Assembly: GCF_030936135.1 (NCBI RefSeq)
Contig: NC_082595.1
Span: 91,316,451-91,380,450, forward strand
Reading direction: 5' to 3'
Length of the DNA stretch: 64,000 nt
DNA from: Gavia stellata
Taxonomy: Eukaryota > Chordata > Aves > Gaviiformes > Gaviidae
Part shown: one piece after another, positions 39,301 to 49,961 of the stretch
How the letters are laid out: every line of letters starts with the position of its first letter
Numbering within the stretch: position 1 is the first letter of the stretch
Program-made: the position numbers and the translations under genes
Notes under the pieces: generated by a model
Databases searched by the model: none
Seen by the model: only the letters and a program-made list of their open reading frames with translations
Told to the model about the DNA's origin: nothing

Positions 39301-42300
39301 AGGACTCTTTACAGTTATGGACATGAAATGATTCACGTATTGTAGATCCTACTATATATTACTTCAAGTTATACTACTAATGGGCTGTTGAGTAGATCAT
39401 TTCTGCAGACTGCAAAGGAATAGCACGCTTCTACCTCTGTTCGTGTATTTATCCCAATTCCATGGCATGATTACTTAAATGACTTGAAGAATTTCTAAAA
39501 GCTTGTTTCTACCATATTAAAAACCTTCCAAGCTTAGTATTCCTTAAGATCAAGGTGTATCAGTCCTAATTATATGAAAAACTTCACATCCTGACCCGCT
39601 AGCTGAAACTACCTAGGTGTATTTATAACACAATCCTAAGACTGAGAGACAAGTACGATTTCAGTGAAGGGTCCTAGCCTAGATACCTCTTCGTCCAGCT
39701 GAACTTCATTCTGTCTCCCCCTGGGTCACTGTGCAAACCCTTTTTCTCAGGTTTTTGCTGGATCAGAAAAAAGAAAAGGTATACAAGACTATTTCTTTGA
39801 TTCAGGGCTGGATTAACAAGTGTGGTATAAATGACATTTGGAACTTGTCCATTTTAGAAATGTGCCTTGTTTCAATCAGTTCTGCTGAATGCCTTGCTAA
39901 TTATTATAACATTTTCAGACGAAAGAGGCAACGCATTTGATCCTGACATTGGTTTCAACTGGTTCTAACTCTGGACAGTGCCAAAGAAAACAGGACCACG
40001 ATTTCAGTGGGACCACTTAAAGTCAGTGCTTGTAGCAGTGTAACATACTGCCAGTTACAGCTCTTTTCCTGGCTTCATTATACCTGTGAAACTATATGAG
40101 AAAGGTTCCTACAGTTCATATTTAAACAATAAACACAAATATAGGAAATGTAGAGGCCTTCCTTTTGAGTCCTCTGAGATACTTCCTATTTAGTACAACA
40201 CTGTTCCAGTTTTGCAGCAAAACAGTGGTATAAGTATGGCCACAATTTGGAGAAACTGGTCGGAAGAAGATAAGATTACAAAACAGAGGTCCATAAAGCT
40301 TTCCTGCATATTGTTCACACAATAATGTAATTGTTTTATTTTTCATTGCTACATTTCTTTTTAGTTGGTTGATGACAGTATCGTCCCTATGAAATGTAGT
40401 ATGAGAGAAAGGGCTATTTATATCCTTGCCGCATTAGGAAGCTTTAGAACACAAAATACCCCCACAGTCCTGACTCTGGAAGCATATATGCACATCATCA
40501 CTACTACAAGAACTTTTTAATGTAAAAAGCAAGAGTGTCAATAAACATCTCCAGTCACTTTCAAATGTATCTTGGAGCTCAGATAACAATTTATGCTTTC
40601 AGAGGCTACAGTCCAAGCCTTCCTGGCCATTCCAAAATGCTGGAGAAAGTATTTATGAAGCTATAGTCAAAAGCTCTACAGAACCGGCTCAAAAGGAAAG
40701 CTTTGAGTCAGCTTTTGCATGTGGCACAGTGACATCCAGTGGCGAGTTTGGTTAACTGTACCATCTCTTCCCCTGATGCACAGAAAACCACCAATACTTG
40801 TATTTCGTTGAAACACATTAAAATATTTAAAAATATTAAAAGCATTTAAATAGACAAATATACACAATATGTGAGTTTCCTAAACAGAGAAATATACTTT
40901 GGTATATTAAATATAAAAATGGTGTGTTCATCTACAGTGAAAAATTACATTTTGCTTCTAATTTTTAATCAAGCTTACACTAAAAGCAAAAATATTTAGC
41001 TGTATTTAAAGAAATAGAACATTCCCTACATTACAGGTGTATTTTTTTCTATCTTGTTCACACAAAGAATCACTCCTCCTTTTCCTGACATTCCCAGTTC
41101 CTACAAAAACAGAATTCAAGATTTGAGCTTATGATTCTTGAAATCCACAAAGCAATTCTCCATAGACTCTTCCTCCATTTGGGATTCACAGCCACAGCAG
41201 GTCACCATCTAACATAGCCTTTCTAGACCAGATCCCTTCTTTTAAGACCCAGGTGATGAAAAGTAGTGAGACTGTCCTTCAAAGTTCTCTATTTAGAATA
41301 CACACAAGGATGCAGACCTCTATTTACGGTCCTTCTGTGCCTTTTGAGAGATAGGCGTTTTTTTATGGGAGATGGGGATATCCAAAACACATATCTACTA
41401 AGCTAGAAAATACTCCTGAGGAACAGACATTCAAATTCCCTTATTGGATCTGTTCCATTTTTTCTAGAATAATGAGATTCATTAGACCAAAAAGAGGTGA
41501 AAATACATTCCATGCTAGGGATATGGCATTCCACTGGATGTGGAAAAAGAGAGAATTCTAGGTTCTCATTCTTGGAAACTCATCTCAGTTATTACTTTTC
41601 TGTAGGGAACAAGTCCAACTTCAAATCTAGGAAGTTTGCCAACTAAATTCTGCTAATCTATCTTTTCCACAGATTTATATGCAACAAAGCTACTTTCTAC
41701 TATGGTAAAGTTGCCAGGTTAATATTACTTTCTCCCTTTTAATGTTTTTCCACACTGGCTGACACCATGTGCTGTTGTGGAAAGACATGTTAAGGAAGGC
41801 TGAAGATTTGAGTCACTGCCTGTGAGATACACAGAACCAGTAACAAATCACCTACATCTCGTCTTACTGTCCAAAGGATCCAACTGAACAGCTACCAGCT
41901 TTTTTGCATGTGTGTTCCAAACTGTAATAAACAGGCTCTTTCACAAGGAACCTAAATTCCGATCTCCCAATTAAAAGCAAAGGTATTCCACCAGCCTTAA
42001 ACATTTGGCTCTCATTCACTTATACATACAAAATTCTAAATAGGCAAAACAGTCTCTCAATTCCTGATGTAATTATTTTGGTTTGCCAGCAAGTAGGCCC
42101 TTATATTATATCACTTCATAAATCCAGTCACATAATGAAGAAAAGCCACGCTTTACTTAATTCTGAGGGTTTCTCTTATGGCTAAGGACACCTAATTTTT
42201 TTTTTTTTTTAAACTTAGTGTTTCTTAGGCAGGGTTAGCTAGAGGACAAGTCAGATAAAAATTTGAGTCTTGCTGAAATGTAGAAAATGGGAATAATTTT

Positions 42301-44238
42301 CTGACAAACATACATATGGAAACCACATTTTTGTGTTTGTGAAAATGTATCTTCTATAACTGTTACATTTACTTATTATAGTTTCAGTAGTCAGGGAAGG
42401 TTTAAAAACACCAAACTTACAGTTTTGAAGGGTACATTCTGAGATGTTTGTCCTTCAAAAAAATACTGATATAATTTTGGAATTTGGAGCTGTTTATACT
42501 TTCACTCAGCAATACTTTTAGAAGACAAAAAATCCCCCCATCATGTTGATACTTTCTAAACCAAATATTATCCGCCTACTAACTATCACATTATGTCAGT
42601 GGTATCAAAAAAAAAAAAATCAACAGATAATATACAGCCTAAATGGATTTTTACTTGCTAATTAAAGTGCCTGCCACTCACACTCTAGGGTTCTTTGTTG
42701 TTCAACTTTGTTAAAGGGCTGTAATGCCCTGGTATCTTATATGAAAGTGCAAAATTACTTTGAAAGGTCAACTACACTGAGAGGAAGAGGAAAGAATTTA
42801 AGCAAGCACAAGATCTTTTTATTTCACTCGGGATCCCCAAAGGTAGAGAGGATGTCTCTAATAAATCTTGTGCCAAACAAGAGTAACAGAAAATTGGGCA
42901 ATACAGAAAAAGTAATTTCTGTTATCTTGTCTATGTTATGCTAGACAGGACAGTTCTAATGGCTGTATCTCACCAGTTCCACATACTTACAGAAGAGGGA
43001 ATTTTCATTTTTTCCCCCAACCTCACACACAAGAAAGAAGACCAAATACTGAACTATTTGGGGAAAGTTTACCTTGGATGTACTAAATAAGGCACATTGT
43101 TTTCCACTGCAAAAGACTTGCTGCTTAGTTGCTCTGAACCACCTCATTTACTGTGAATCAAATTCATACATACTGTGAAGCCAAAGGCTATTGATAACAG
43201 GTGGCATCTCAGTTTGACAAGGTACTACAGCTTTAAGTGTGTGATACTAGAACAACTGTGCATTGATATTGCTGCAGAACAGTTCACAAGAGGAAAGTCA
43301 AAAGCACAACATTTCTGTGGTCATGCTTAGGGACATATATGAAAACGGCACATCTTTCACCATCAAATCGTAAAAGCAAAGCTGAACTTCTCTAAACTAG
43401 CCTGGAAGGACTATATCTATCTATATAAAATCAAAGGACTGCTCCTTGGTCCTAAAGACAGCTGCCACAACCTATCTTGCAGCAATCTGGGTAGATTCTA
43501 TTCACTCCTTCAGAACAGGTACTGTTCCCAAAAGGCACATGCTATCTACCAGACCACTAGAGATGTTTTCATGGAGAAGTGACAGTTGACGCTACCCAAG
43601 ATTGCATCAAGAGTCGCAACAGAATGGATGATTATGGGACAACATAGCAAGGCCGCATCTATTTAGTTTGCCTAGCTGTCTGTAATTCTTGACAGAGCAA
43701 TGAGTGGAGAGCCATGCTAAATTAATCCACAGGGAAGGTAAAGAAACGGATCCCAGACTAACACTGCACTGCCCTTCCACAATGCTGTGAAGCCATCCAG
43801 AAACAGTCTCACTCTCTCCCTAACTAGGAGACTCACAAACTGTGTATGCATATTCACCTACTTATCTCCCTCAGATCTGTATTTCTACTCTTACGAAGAT
43901 TATTCAAGTTTTTAAAGTTAACTTCACAAATACATGCAAGCTTAAAAACATACTAGTGTCCTGCGTTTTTGTTCCCAACTGTTCTTCACATTAGTCTAAG
44001 TTCAATTTTGTAGATCATCTTTCCTAGGTCTTATATGACAGCTATTTTAGACAGGAGCTTAGGTCCCATACAAAGGTTTAACTGCTTCTAGATAAAACTT
44101 CTACTAAACACGTATGGACAGTCTTCCATTGTGTTCATTTCCCCCCCCAAATTTCCTTAATCTAATAAAAACAGGTTACTCTGAGCAAAACTGAAGTCTT
44201 CTTCATTTTTACCAGAGTCAATTTTTCATTTCCAGTTA
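33323..44238. other. Intergenic downstream of TMEM18
   Basis: Almost eleven kilobases with no transposon body I can recognise. The most AT-rich, repeat-free part is about 37.3-39.1 kb, with several homeodomain-type TAATTA/TTAATT motifs. The longest frame (36024-36530) has a shorter frame overlapping it in another phase and no family resemblance. Confidence 0.6.
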
Positions 44239-44244
44239 TTTATT
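44239..44244 (-). terminator. Candidate TMEM18 poly(A) signal (distal)
   Basis: AATAAA on the minus strand, about 830 nt past the stop codon. It is followed downstream by an A-rich stretch and a TGACTCTGG segment. Several AATAAA-like hexamers exist here and transcript data would be needed to choose. Confidence 0.35.
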
Positions 44245-44556
44245 AAGAAAAAGCAAAGCATAAAAAAGTAATCTAAAAAAATAGGAACAAAATAGCATAG
44301 AACATTCTAAAGCTTCTCCCCTTCCCTTCTGTTCTACAAATAAGCAAAAAAATACTATCAAAATTACATTCAGTTTTATGAAAAGATATTTATCTAATGG
44401 CATTAAAATCATGAAATGTAAACTGAAAAAAATGCAGATATTGTTTTGAATTACACAAATGAAATACAAGATTTTACCAAATTGGTAGTTTTTGAGGAAA
44501 AAAAATCTTATTAAAAATTAATTCAAATTAACTCCATTTAAGATACAGCAGATAAT

Positions 44557-44562
44557 TTTATT
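44557..44562 (-). terminator. Candidate TMEM18 poly(A) signal (proximal)
   Basis: AATAAA on the minus strand, about 510 nt past the TMEM18 stop codon. No clear GU-rich downstream element is visible, so it is a weaker context than a textbook site but closer to the coding end. Confidence 0.3.
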
Positions 44563-45073
44563 TATAAAATACTACTGGCACACAATAAACATAGGAATTA
44601 TGAAACTTGATTTATAAAGAAGTTTAACGCTTCATAGAAGCATGGATTCCTGAAGTATTCTGAATACAATCCCTCATTTACTGGAATTCACAACACAGCT
44701 CTAATTCATTTAAGCAGCAGAAGACCGGATACTTAATAAACACACAGTTAAGACATAGTTAAAAAAATACATAGGCAAATGGAAACCAACTGGAAGATTG
44801 TGTGTCTCACCAATACTAATAGCCTTGGTCATGGTGAAAACTATGTTACTTTGAAAGGCAGAAAGACCTGTTAAGACTGGGTTTCTCAATTTTATGGCCA
44901 ATTCAGATGTATTGTTAGATACCTGCTTTCACCTCATTGTCCATGGCCACATGTTGCGAAGTCCTCTTGACATGAGACACAAAAACATTGCTGTTTCTGG
45001 ATAAACATACAGAAGGACCGATTAACTGGACAAGTATTACTACAATTAAAAAAAAAATTAGTGTTAGGTGCTT

Positions 45074-45163
45074 TCACTTCTTTTTCTCTTTTGCTGCTTT
45101 CATTTTCTGCTGTAGTGTCTTCAGTTCAGTCATCACATTCAAAGTTCTGTAAACCCAGGTGAC
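45074..45163 (-). CDS. TMEM18: TMEM18 coding exon 5 (terminal)
   Basis: Begins after a CTTTTCAG acceptor and encodes residues 107-135: the end of the last membrane span, the conserved TLNVMT, and a helical, lysine-rich tail ending in KKK before TGA at 45076-45074. The tail is a few residues shorter than the mammalian RRKEKKRRRKED-type end but keeps its basic character. Confidence 0.96.
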   Translation of the reverse strand, partial: VTWVYRTLNVMTELKTLQQKMKAAKEKKK

Positions 45164-48100
45164 CTGAAAAGTAAGTAAATTATTAAATTTAAACTAATCT
45201 ACATAACATTTACTTATCAATTTAATGAAAGCATCCATATAAATTAACACATACATACCACAATTATACATACCACAATTATAATAGTATTCACCAGCAG
45301 AGGTGCTGAAAATATTAGCGAAATAAACATTCCTCTTGAATCAAAGTATTGGTATTTAGAAAACAGCCTGAAAGAAATAAAGAAAAAATTTTAAAAGAGG
45401 AAGCTTTATTCAGTGTAGTTGATATAACATTATACTTTCACAGTAACTATTCAACATGGACATTGTACACATTATCCTGCTTCTTGGGATCCCCAAGCAT
45501 AGTCCAGCATTCTACTGTATTAAGTCGGAAGAAAGAGAAAGTCAATATCTTATCAGTTATGAATATTTACTACAATACCAGTCTTTCTTTTCTTTAAGGT
45601 TTTACTGCACAAAACCTAAAATAAAACAACCATAGATTAAGTAATTTACTAATGTGACTACAACAGTACATACATTTCTGCATCAGAAATTATGCTTATC
45701 CTGAAGTGTCTGAAATGACTTTCTTAAGTATTTTGGTTACTTGTATTAGAAATGATAACAGAAATAATAAACATAGCAAAGCTGTAATTTAGGTCGTGTA
45801 TGCCTGAAATGGAACATAAAGACTTACAATTAGATATCTGCATAAAGTAGTGTTAAAGACGTAATTTTCAGTTACATCAAGGAAAGGTTAGTTTGCTGCT
45901 TATGAAAATGAGCCATCAGTTTAATTCTGGTACACAGACTTAGTAAAACAGGCAAATTTTAATGTTTTTATGTATATAAATAAGTATATAAAATAGTATA
46001 TAAAATTTTTGAGAAGTGGTAATTAACTTCAGCTTATTAAACATGAATAGCTACCAAAGAAAACCCAACAAAAACAACAAAAAACCCCAAACATCAAAGC
46101 TCATATCCTCTTCCCCTTAACAATCCCACTCTGCTTTTCTCTTAGTTCTCTGACTAGCTAGTTTACAACCATCCATAAAAGCACAGATTTTAAGCAGTAC
46201 AATAAATACATGATAGCTATTAAAAATTACCTTCTCTTATAAGCTAAGTGATAACTATGTTGTACTGTACGGTTTTGTTCAAAAGTTTTATATTAAACAA
46301 TGCAACAGATCCTCTGCCATCACATTCTCCTGGTGAGGCATGAGTGAATCTCTAAATTAATGCTTTCTGGGAATGATATTAAAAAAAAAGAACAGTTTTA
46401 GAAGAACATTTATCTAAGTGCGAAAATGAAAGTGAAAACATTTACCTCCAATTCATGGCTGCTAATTCATTTATATATTCAGCGCAGTACACTAAGCCCA
46501 CTGTACAACAAAAGAAAAATATTAGATTCAGTATTTCTTTAAAAATAAACTGCCATCAGTTCTGCCACGTATACTAAAGATGTATACATACCAGACATTA
46601 GAATTCCTTGATCCTCAGAAGGTGAAATTACACATTTAATTTTTAATTGCACAAAACCAATTCTGCTTTAAATGTCCCATATAGTTACTAAGAAGTATAA
46701 AGCGATCACAAAACATACCCACTATATTACAAACAAACATAAAATCCTACTCATCTGAGCTTACAGAAAGAGCTCAGCATACAAATGAATAAAAAATATT
46801 AATAATTAAAAAAAAATCAGTATTTTTTCCAACAGTCGTCTTGGTGACTGCTTCTAAGTTATGTCTGTAAAAAGAAATGCCAGCACTCCCCAGAACTGGT
46901 ATGGAATTAAGTTATCATTTTGGATGTTATGGTGTCACACTACTATAGCTAACATTACTACCTGAAATTAGGGTACTAATTATATACAAGCATTTTGGTA
47001 AAATACAAACTTTGTTTGAATAGGTGTATAGCAGAGTAGTCTGCTGCAGTCAGATGAAAACTAGCATATTCTTACTCAACAATTGCATGCAATATGAAGC
47101 CATCAAGACAGTAAGAAAATTCAGTGCAATCACATGTTTAACAGAAAAGCAATACAACTACAAAATTTTAAGAAACAAAAAGACCAGATTCAGTGCTAAA
47201 GATGACCTGCACAAAGCAACTAATTAGCGAGTTTGGTGATATGAAGGAGCGCTATCTTGTTTTGCCATCATCTGGATTATCTCTGCTTGCTGCTGCACAG
47301 TATAAACATACCTATAGCTGCTCAGCTGCCAAGGTAAACCAATGTGATAATTTCCTAATTTCCTCAGTTATTTCTGACTGTTTACAATACAAAATTATTT
47401 ATATTGCAGACATATCAAAAGTGCTTCAGTTTTTCCCATACAAACAAGACTTGGACTCAATAGGGTTATTTTTATGCACTCTTCTTAACAGCAAGTTTAC
47501 ATCGTATCTGGGTTAAAAAGCCATCAATGATCAGTTCCACTGCATTTTCCAATGCACTAAGACCTTGGGCACTCAAACTAGTGTTAGTAACACCAGGAAT
47601 ACTTTAGATAGAGTCTAAAGTAAACAGCATGTCATTGCAAATTCTGAATGTCTAATATTAAATTTAAGAAAGAAAAGGCTGTATTCCTATAGGGAACTTT
47701 CGGGCCTAATGTGTCATAAACAGGGCATTGTTATTTTGCCCTCTGTAGAACAATTTAAACACTGCAGTTACAAGTGGATGTATAGAAATTACTAAGGTTT
47801 CTAGATGCCTTTTTGGGGGTACTTGATGTTATTGAAACCTTAGCTTTAGCTGAGCTAAGTTATCCGCAATTTTGAGGAAGCTATGCTTCCTCTCCCAACT
47901 TGACTATTTAACTAAACGGTATTTTTAAAAGTCAACATAGTCTTCAAGTGGCTTTTTGCCTGCAAATCTCTTTCAATTGCTCATTCTTCCTGCAATCATG
48001 ACAAAACTGAGGTGTAAAAAACCCCAACCCACCAGAAGATCCAACCCATAGCTAGAACCAAGGTACTGCTCATACATAATACATGGATCTAACAGAAATC

Positions 48101-49279
48101 CATGCCGTCTCAATTAAACCAAATACCCTCTGTAAAGCTACTAGATCTTCATCCAGTCAGCTATAAAGACACAGCTTTGGCTAGGCAAGGCTACTGTGGA
48201 TTCTCAGGCAGAAGTCTGATAAATCCTGAGATAACAAGCTGGTACTGCAGTGTACTGAACCAGTCTTGCTCTTCCTCATGCCATTATCACAGCTGTCGGT
48301 AGGGCACACGGTGAACCTGCTCCAGAAATGAATCCAGCTGAAAGCTGACCATATTCACTGCACTGCAGCATTAAAAAAAGGCAGAGCAGAAAGCAAGTGC
48401 TGGCTCTCAGCCGATTTCGTTTCTGCTCCTCCAGCACAACAACAATTTCTTGGGAAGCTGTGATACACGCAGCGTTTACCATGTTGAAATCTTACTTATC
48501 CCAGATCCTCACTAAGGCCAGAATTTTACATCACTACTTCATACAGTCTTGAAAACTAAATAAATACGTATTTATAGGTCATAGCAGCTTCTACATCAGT
48601 TTATCACGTATAGACACCTGCATTACTAAAAAAATACTAATTTGCACGCACTTTATCTGTTGCAAAGTAGAAAATGTTGCGCTGTGCAAGTACATGAAGA
48701 AAACAGTTATCACTGAGAGATCAAAAGAAGCTATTTGACAGCATTAGCAGCTTAAACCATGCACATGCCCTTTATCACCCGAATGCCAGTTCACGGAAGC
48801 ATGAATACACGACTCACCCATGCAGAGGAAGTGGCCTATTTGCACCCGGTAGTGCTGGAAAGAAATGCACGTTAGGAGGAAGCAGAGGACGTGAAAAACC
48901 GCCAGCCCCACCAGCCAGGGCTCGGACCAGTCCGTCTTCTACGGATAAAATGAAAGGAGATTAGGCTATGGTAGGAGAAAGAGTGCCACCAGGCAGCTAA
49001 GGCGAGCAGCCTTCCTTCTCCCGCACCGAACAACAACTGATTTCACTCACGGACCGCGCTCACCAGCCCGCCCCATGCCAAGCTGGGGCAGGTGCCAGCA
49101 CCCCTGCGCAGGCTTCCCCCCCGCTCGCCCCCAGAGGAGGGCAGGCTCACTCGGCGGCCGGTGCCTCTTCCCCCCCCTCCCCGGGCGGCCGGGCAGGCAG
49201 CCAGCCAGCCCGGCTCCGGCCCCGTCCTCACCGCCAGGATGGCGGACAGCCCCGCTGGGCTCCGCAGCGGCTGCTCCAT
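45074..49279 (-). CDS. TMEM18: TMEM18, transmembrane protein 18 (five coding exons)
   Basis: Small membrane protein that in mammals is placed at the nuclear envelope and whose locus is linked to body weight; its molecular activity is not settled. Coding exons read on the minus strand are 49279-49232, 48938-48818, 46500-46446, 45367-45274 and 45163-45074 (48+121+55+94+90 nt = 135 codons plus stop; the human protein is 140 residues). All four introns are GT-AG, with lengths 293, 2317, 1078 and 110 nt. Family-typical stretches seen are [54 protein letters not shown] and TLNVMT. Hydrophobic spans are about residues 25-42, 50-66 and 87-111, followed by a basic tail ending AAKEKKK that resembles a nuclear-localisation or ER-retrieval signal. 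The start was chosen for its near-perfect Kozak context (GCCGCCACCATGG) inside the CpG island. The frame is intact, with no stop or frameshift. The N-terminal exon differs from the human one; the rest is strongly conserved. Identification comes from remembered family sequence, not a database search. Confidence 0.97.
45253..45282 (-). repeat. Exact 15-bp tandem duplication of the TMEM18 exon 4 splice donor
   Basis: The 15-mer acataccacaattat (plus strand) occurs twice head to tail, at 45253-45267 and 45268-45282. On the gene strand each copy contains the GTG|GTATGTAT donor, so donors lie after 45274 and after 45259. Because 15 is a multiple of three and the inserted codons are GTA TGT ATA ATT GTG, either donor leaves the frame open. 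Confidence 0.95.
45274..45367 (-). CDS. TMEM18: TMEM18 coding exon 4 (canonical donor)
   Basis: Completes Arg75 and encodes residues 76-106, including [13 protein letters not shown] and the long third hydrophobic span. The acceptor is TTTCTTTCAG. The end given uses the first of two identical donors 15 nt apart; that choice joins IIIV to [11 protein letters not shown], the arrangement seen in other TMEM18 proteins. Use of the second donor would extend the exon to 45259 and add five residues (VCIIV). Confidence 0.94.
46446..46500 (-). CDS. TMEM18: TMEM18 coding exon 3
   Basis: A 55-nt exon completing codon 57 (Val) and encoding [17 protein letters not shown] plus two bases of the Arg codon. 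It lies between a TTGTACAG acceptor and a GTAAA donor. This is the most recognisable TMEM18 block ([15 protein letters not shown]). Confidence 0.97.
46501..48817 (-). other. TMEM18: TMEM18 intron 2
   Basis: 2.3-kb intron with GTGAGT donor and TTGTACAG acceptor. No transposon or additional exon recognised inside; short frames here have no TMEM18 resemblance. Confidence 0.85.
48818..48938 (-). CDS. TMEM18: TMEM18 coding exon 2
   Basis: Follows a pyrimidine-rich acceptor (TTTATCCGTAG) and encodes residues 17-56 plus the first base of codon 57. It carries the KTDWSEPW start of the conserved domain, the first membrane span and the conserved [11 protein letters not shown] segment. The donor is GTGAGT. 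Confidence 0.97.
49232..49279 (-). CDS. TMEM18: TMEM18 coding exon 1
   Basis: Encodes the 16-residue N-terminus [16 protein letters not shown] and ends in phase 0 at a GTGAGG donor (intron begins at 49231). Only the hydrophobic end of this exon resembles the mammalian N-terminus, as expected for the least conserved part of the protein. The open frame continues past the donor to 49043, but that extension is intronic because the conserved TDW motif lies in the next exon. Confidence 0.93.
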
Positions 49280-49314
49280 GGTGGCGGCAGCACCGCTGCT
49301 GGCTGCCGCCGAAG

Positions 49315-49324
49315 TCTCGCGAGA
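49315..49324. promoter_or_regulatory. TCTCGCGAGA element, left arm
   Basis: Exact TCTCGCGAGA, a self-complementary CGCG element known from vertebrate CpG-island promoters and bound by BANP when unmethylated (earlier attributed to ZBTB33/Kaiso). It is 36 bp upstream of the TMEM18 ATG. The motif is seen directly; binding is inferred. Confidence 0.8.
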
Positions 49325-49362
49325 AGCCGCCCAACGGCCGCTGCGGCGGCCGTTGGGCGGCT

Positions 49363-49372
49363 TCTCGCGAGA
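49363..49372. promoter_or_regulatory. TCTCGCGAGA element, right arm
   Basis: Second exact copy of the CGCG element, 38 bp beyond the first and related to it by the inverted repeat. Paired copies facing both directions would suit a divergent promoter. Confidence 0.8.
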
Positions 49373-49535
49373 CTTCGGCGGCCGCTGGTTCCCTGCCCCG
49401 CGGCAGTAGCCTGAAGGCGTTAGGCAGCAGAGAGAGCTTCGTCTCTCTGTTTAGGGCAATGGAGGGGAAGGCGGCCGTTTATATCGCACGGGTGGTGCTT
49501 TCAGTGCCGCCCTCATCCTCTCAGAGGAGGAAAAG

Positions 49536-49961
49536 ATGGTGACTGGACCGTTATTTGGAAGGGAGAGCAAAGGTGGCTCTCCATACCCCAGTGGCTGCCT
49601 CTCCTCCGGGTATTACCAAGTCAGAACCATCTCTCCTGCTTCTGTGACTGAAATCGCATTCCTCAAAAATAACCTTGCCTTTTCAGAAAAGGGGCAAGAA
49701 GCTGTAGTTATGTTCTTAGCGTGTGATACTGAAGTTAGGAAGCTAGTGGGAGAGGATTTTTTGTCACGATCTGCTCAGTGGAGCGAGGCTGGTGTCAAGG
49801 CGTTCAGGGCACTTTGGATAGGTGGCCCAGCATTGGTGTTGGCTTTTTGGTCTTCTCTTGGCCACACTCAGTGTCCAGCTTCAGCTGCTTTAGGGATGGA
49901 AGTACAGGAAAAAGGGAGTTTTAAGGCCAGCTGGAAATTTCTGACAAAAAACCCCAGTTAA
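49536..49961 (+). other. Unassigned 141-codon reading frame divergent from TMEM18
   Basis: An open frame beginning at an ATG with a favourable context (A at -3, G at +4), about 150 bp beyond the promoter palindrome on the opposite strand to TMEM18. I recognise no domain, signal peptide or membrane span, and codon choice does not clearly separate it from chance. It could be part of a divergent noncoding transcript. Kept only because of its position. Confidence 0.15.

Larger units (their letters stand above)
49305..49382. repeat. Perfect 37-bp inverted repeat with 4-nt loop in the TMEM18 promoter
   Basis: The left arm 49305-49341 is the exact reverse complement of the right arm 49346-49382, separated by tgcg (49342-49345). 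The arms are GC-rich and would form a very stable hairpin. It lies 26 bp upstream of the TMEM18 start codon, so it overlaps the likely transcription start or 5' UTR. Pairing stops at 49304/49383. Confidence 0.97.
49010..49520. promoter_or_regulatory. CpG island over the TMEM18 start and first intron
   Basis: The only stretch of the window with dense CpG and long GC-rich runs; flanks on both sides return to AT-rich sequence within a few hundred bases. It covers TMEM18 exon 1, most of intron 1 and the upstream palindrome, as expected of a housekeeping-type promoter. No TATA box is evident. Edges are judged by eye. Confidence 0.9.

Noticed and set aside
49043..49334. Long minus-strand frames in the CpG island (to 49279 and to 49334)
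   Set aside because: One is TMEM18 exon 1 read through its donor into the intron; the other is an overlapping frame favoured by GC-rich sequence and the palindrome.
49075..49542. Plus-strand frames of 155 and 105 codons across the CpG island
   Set aside because: They are proline-, alanine- and arginine-rich as GC-rich noncoding DNA gives, and run antisense over TMEM18 exon 1 and through the inverted repeat.
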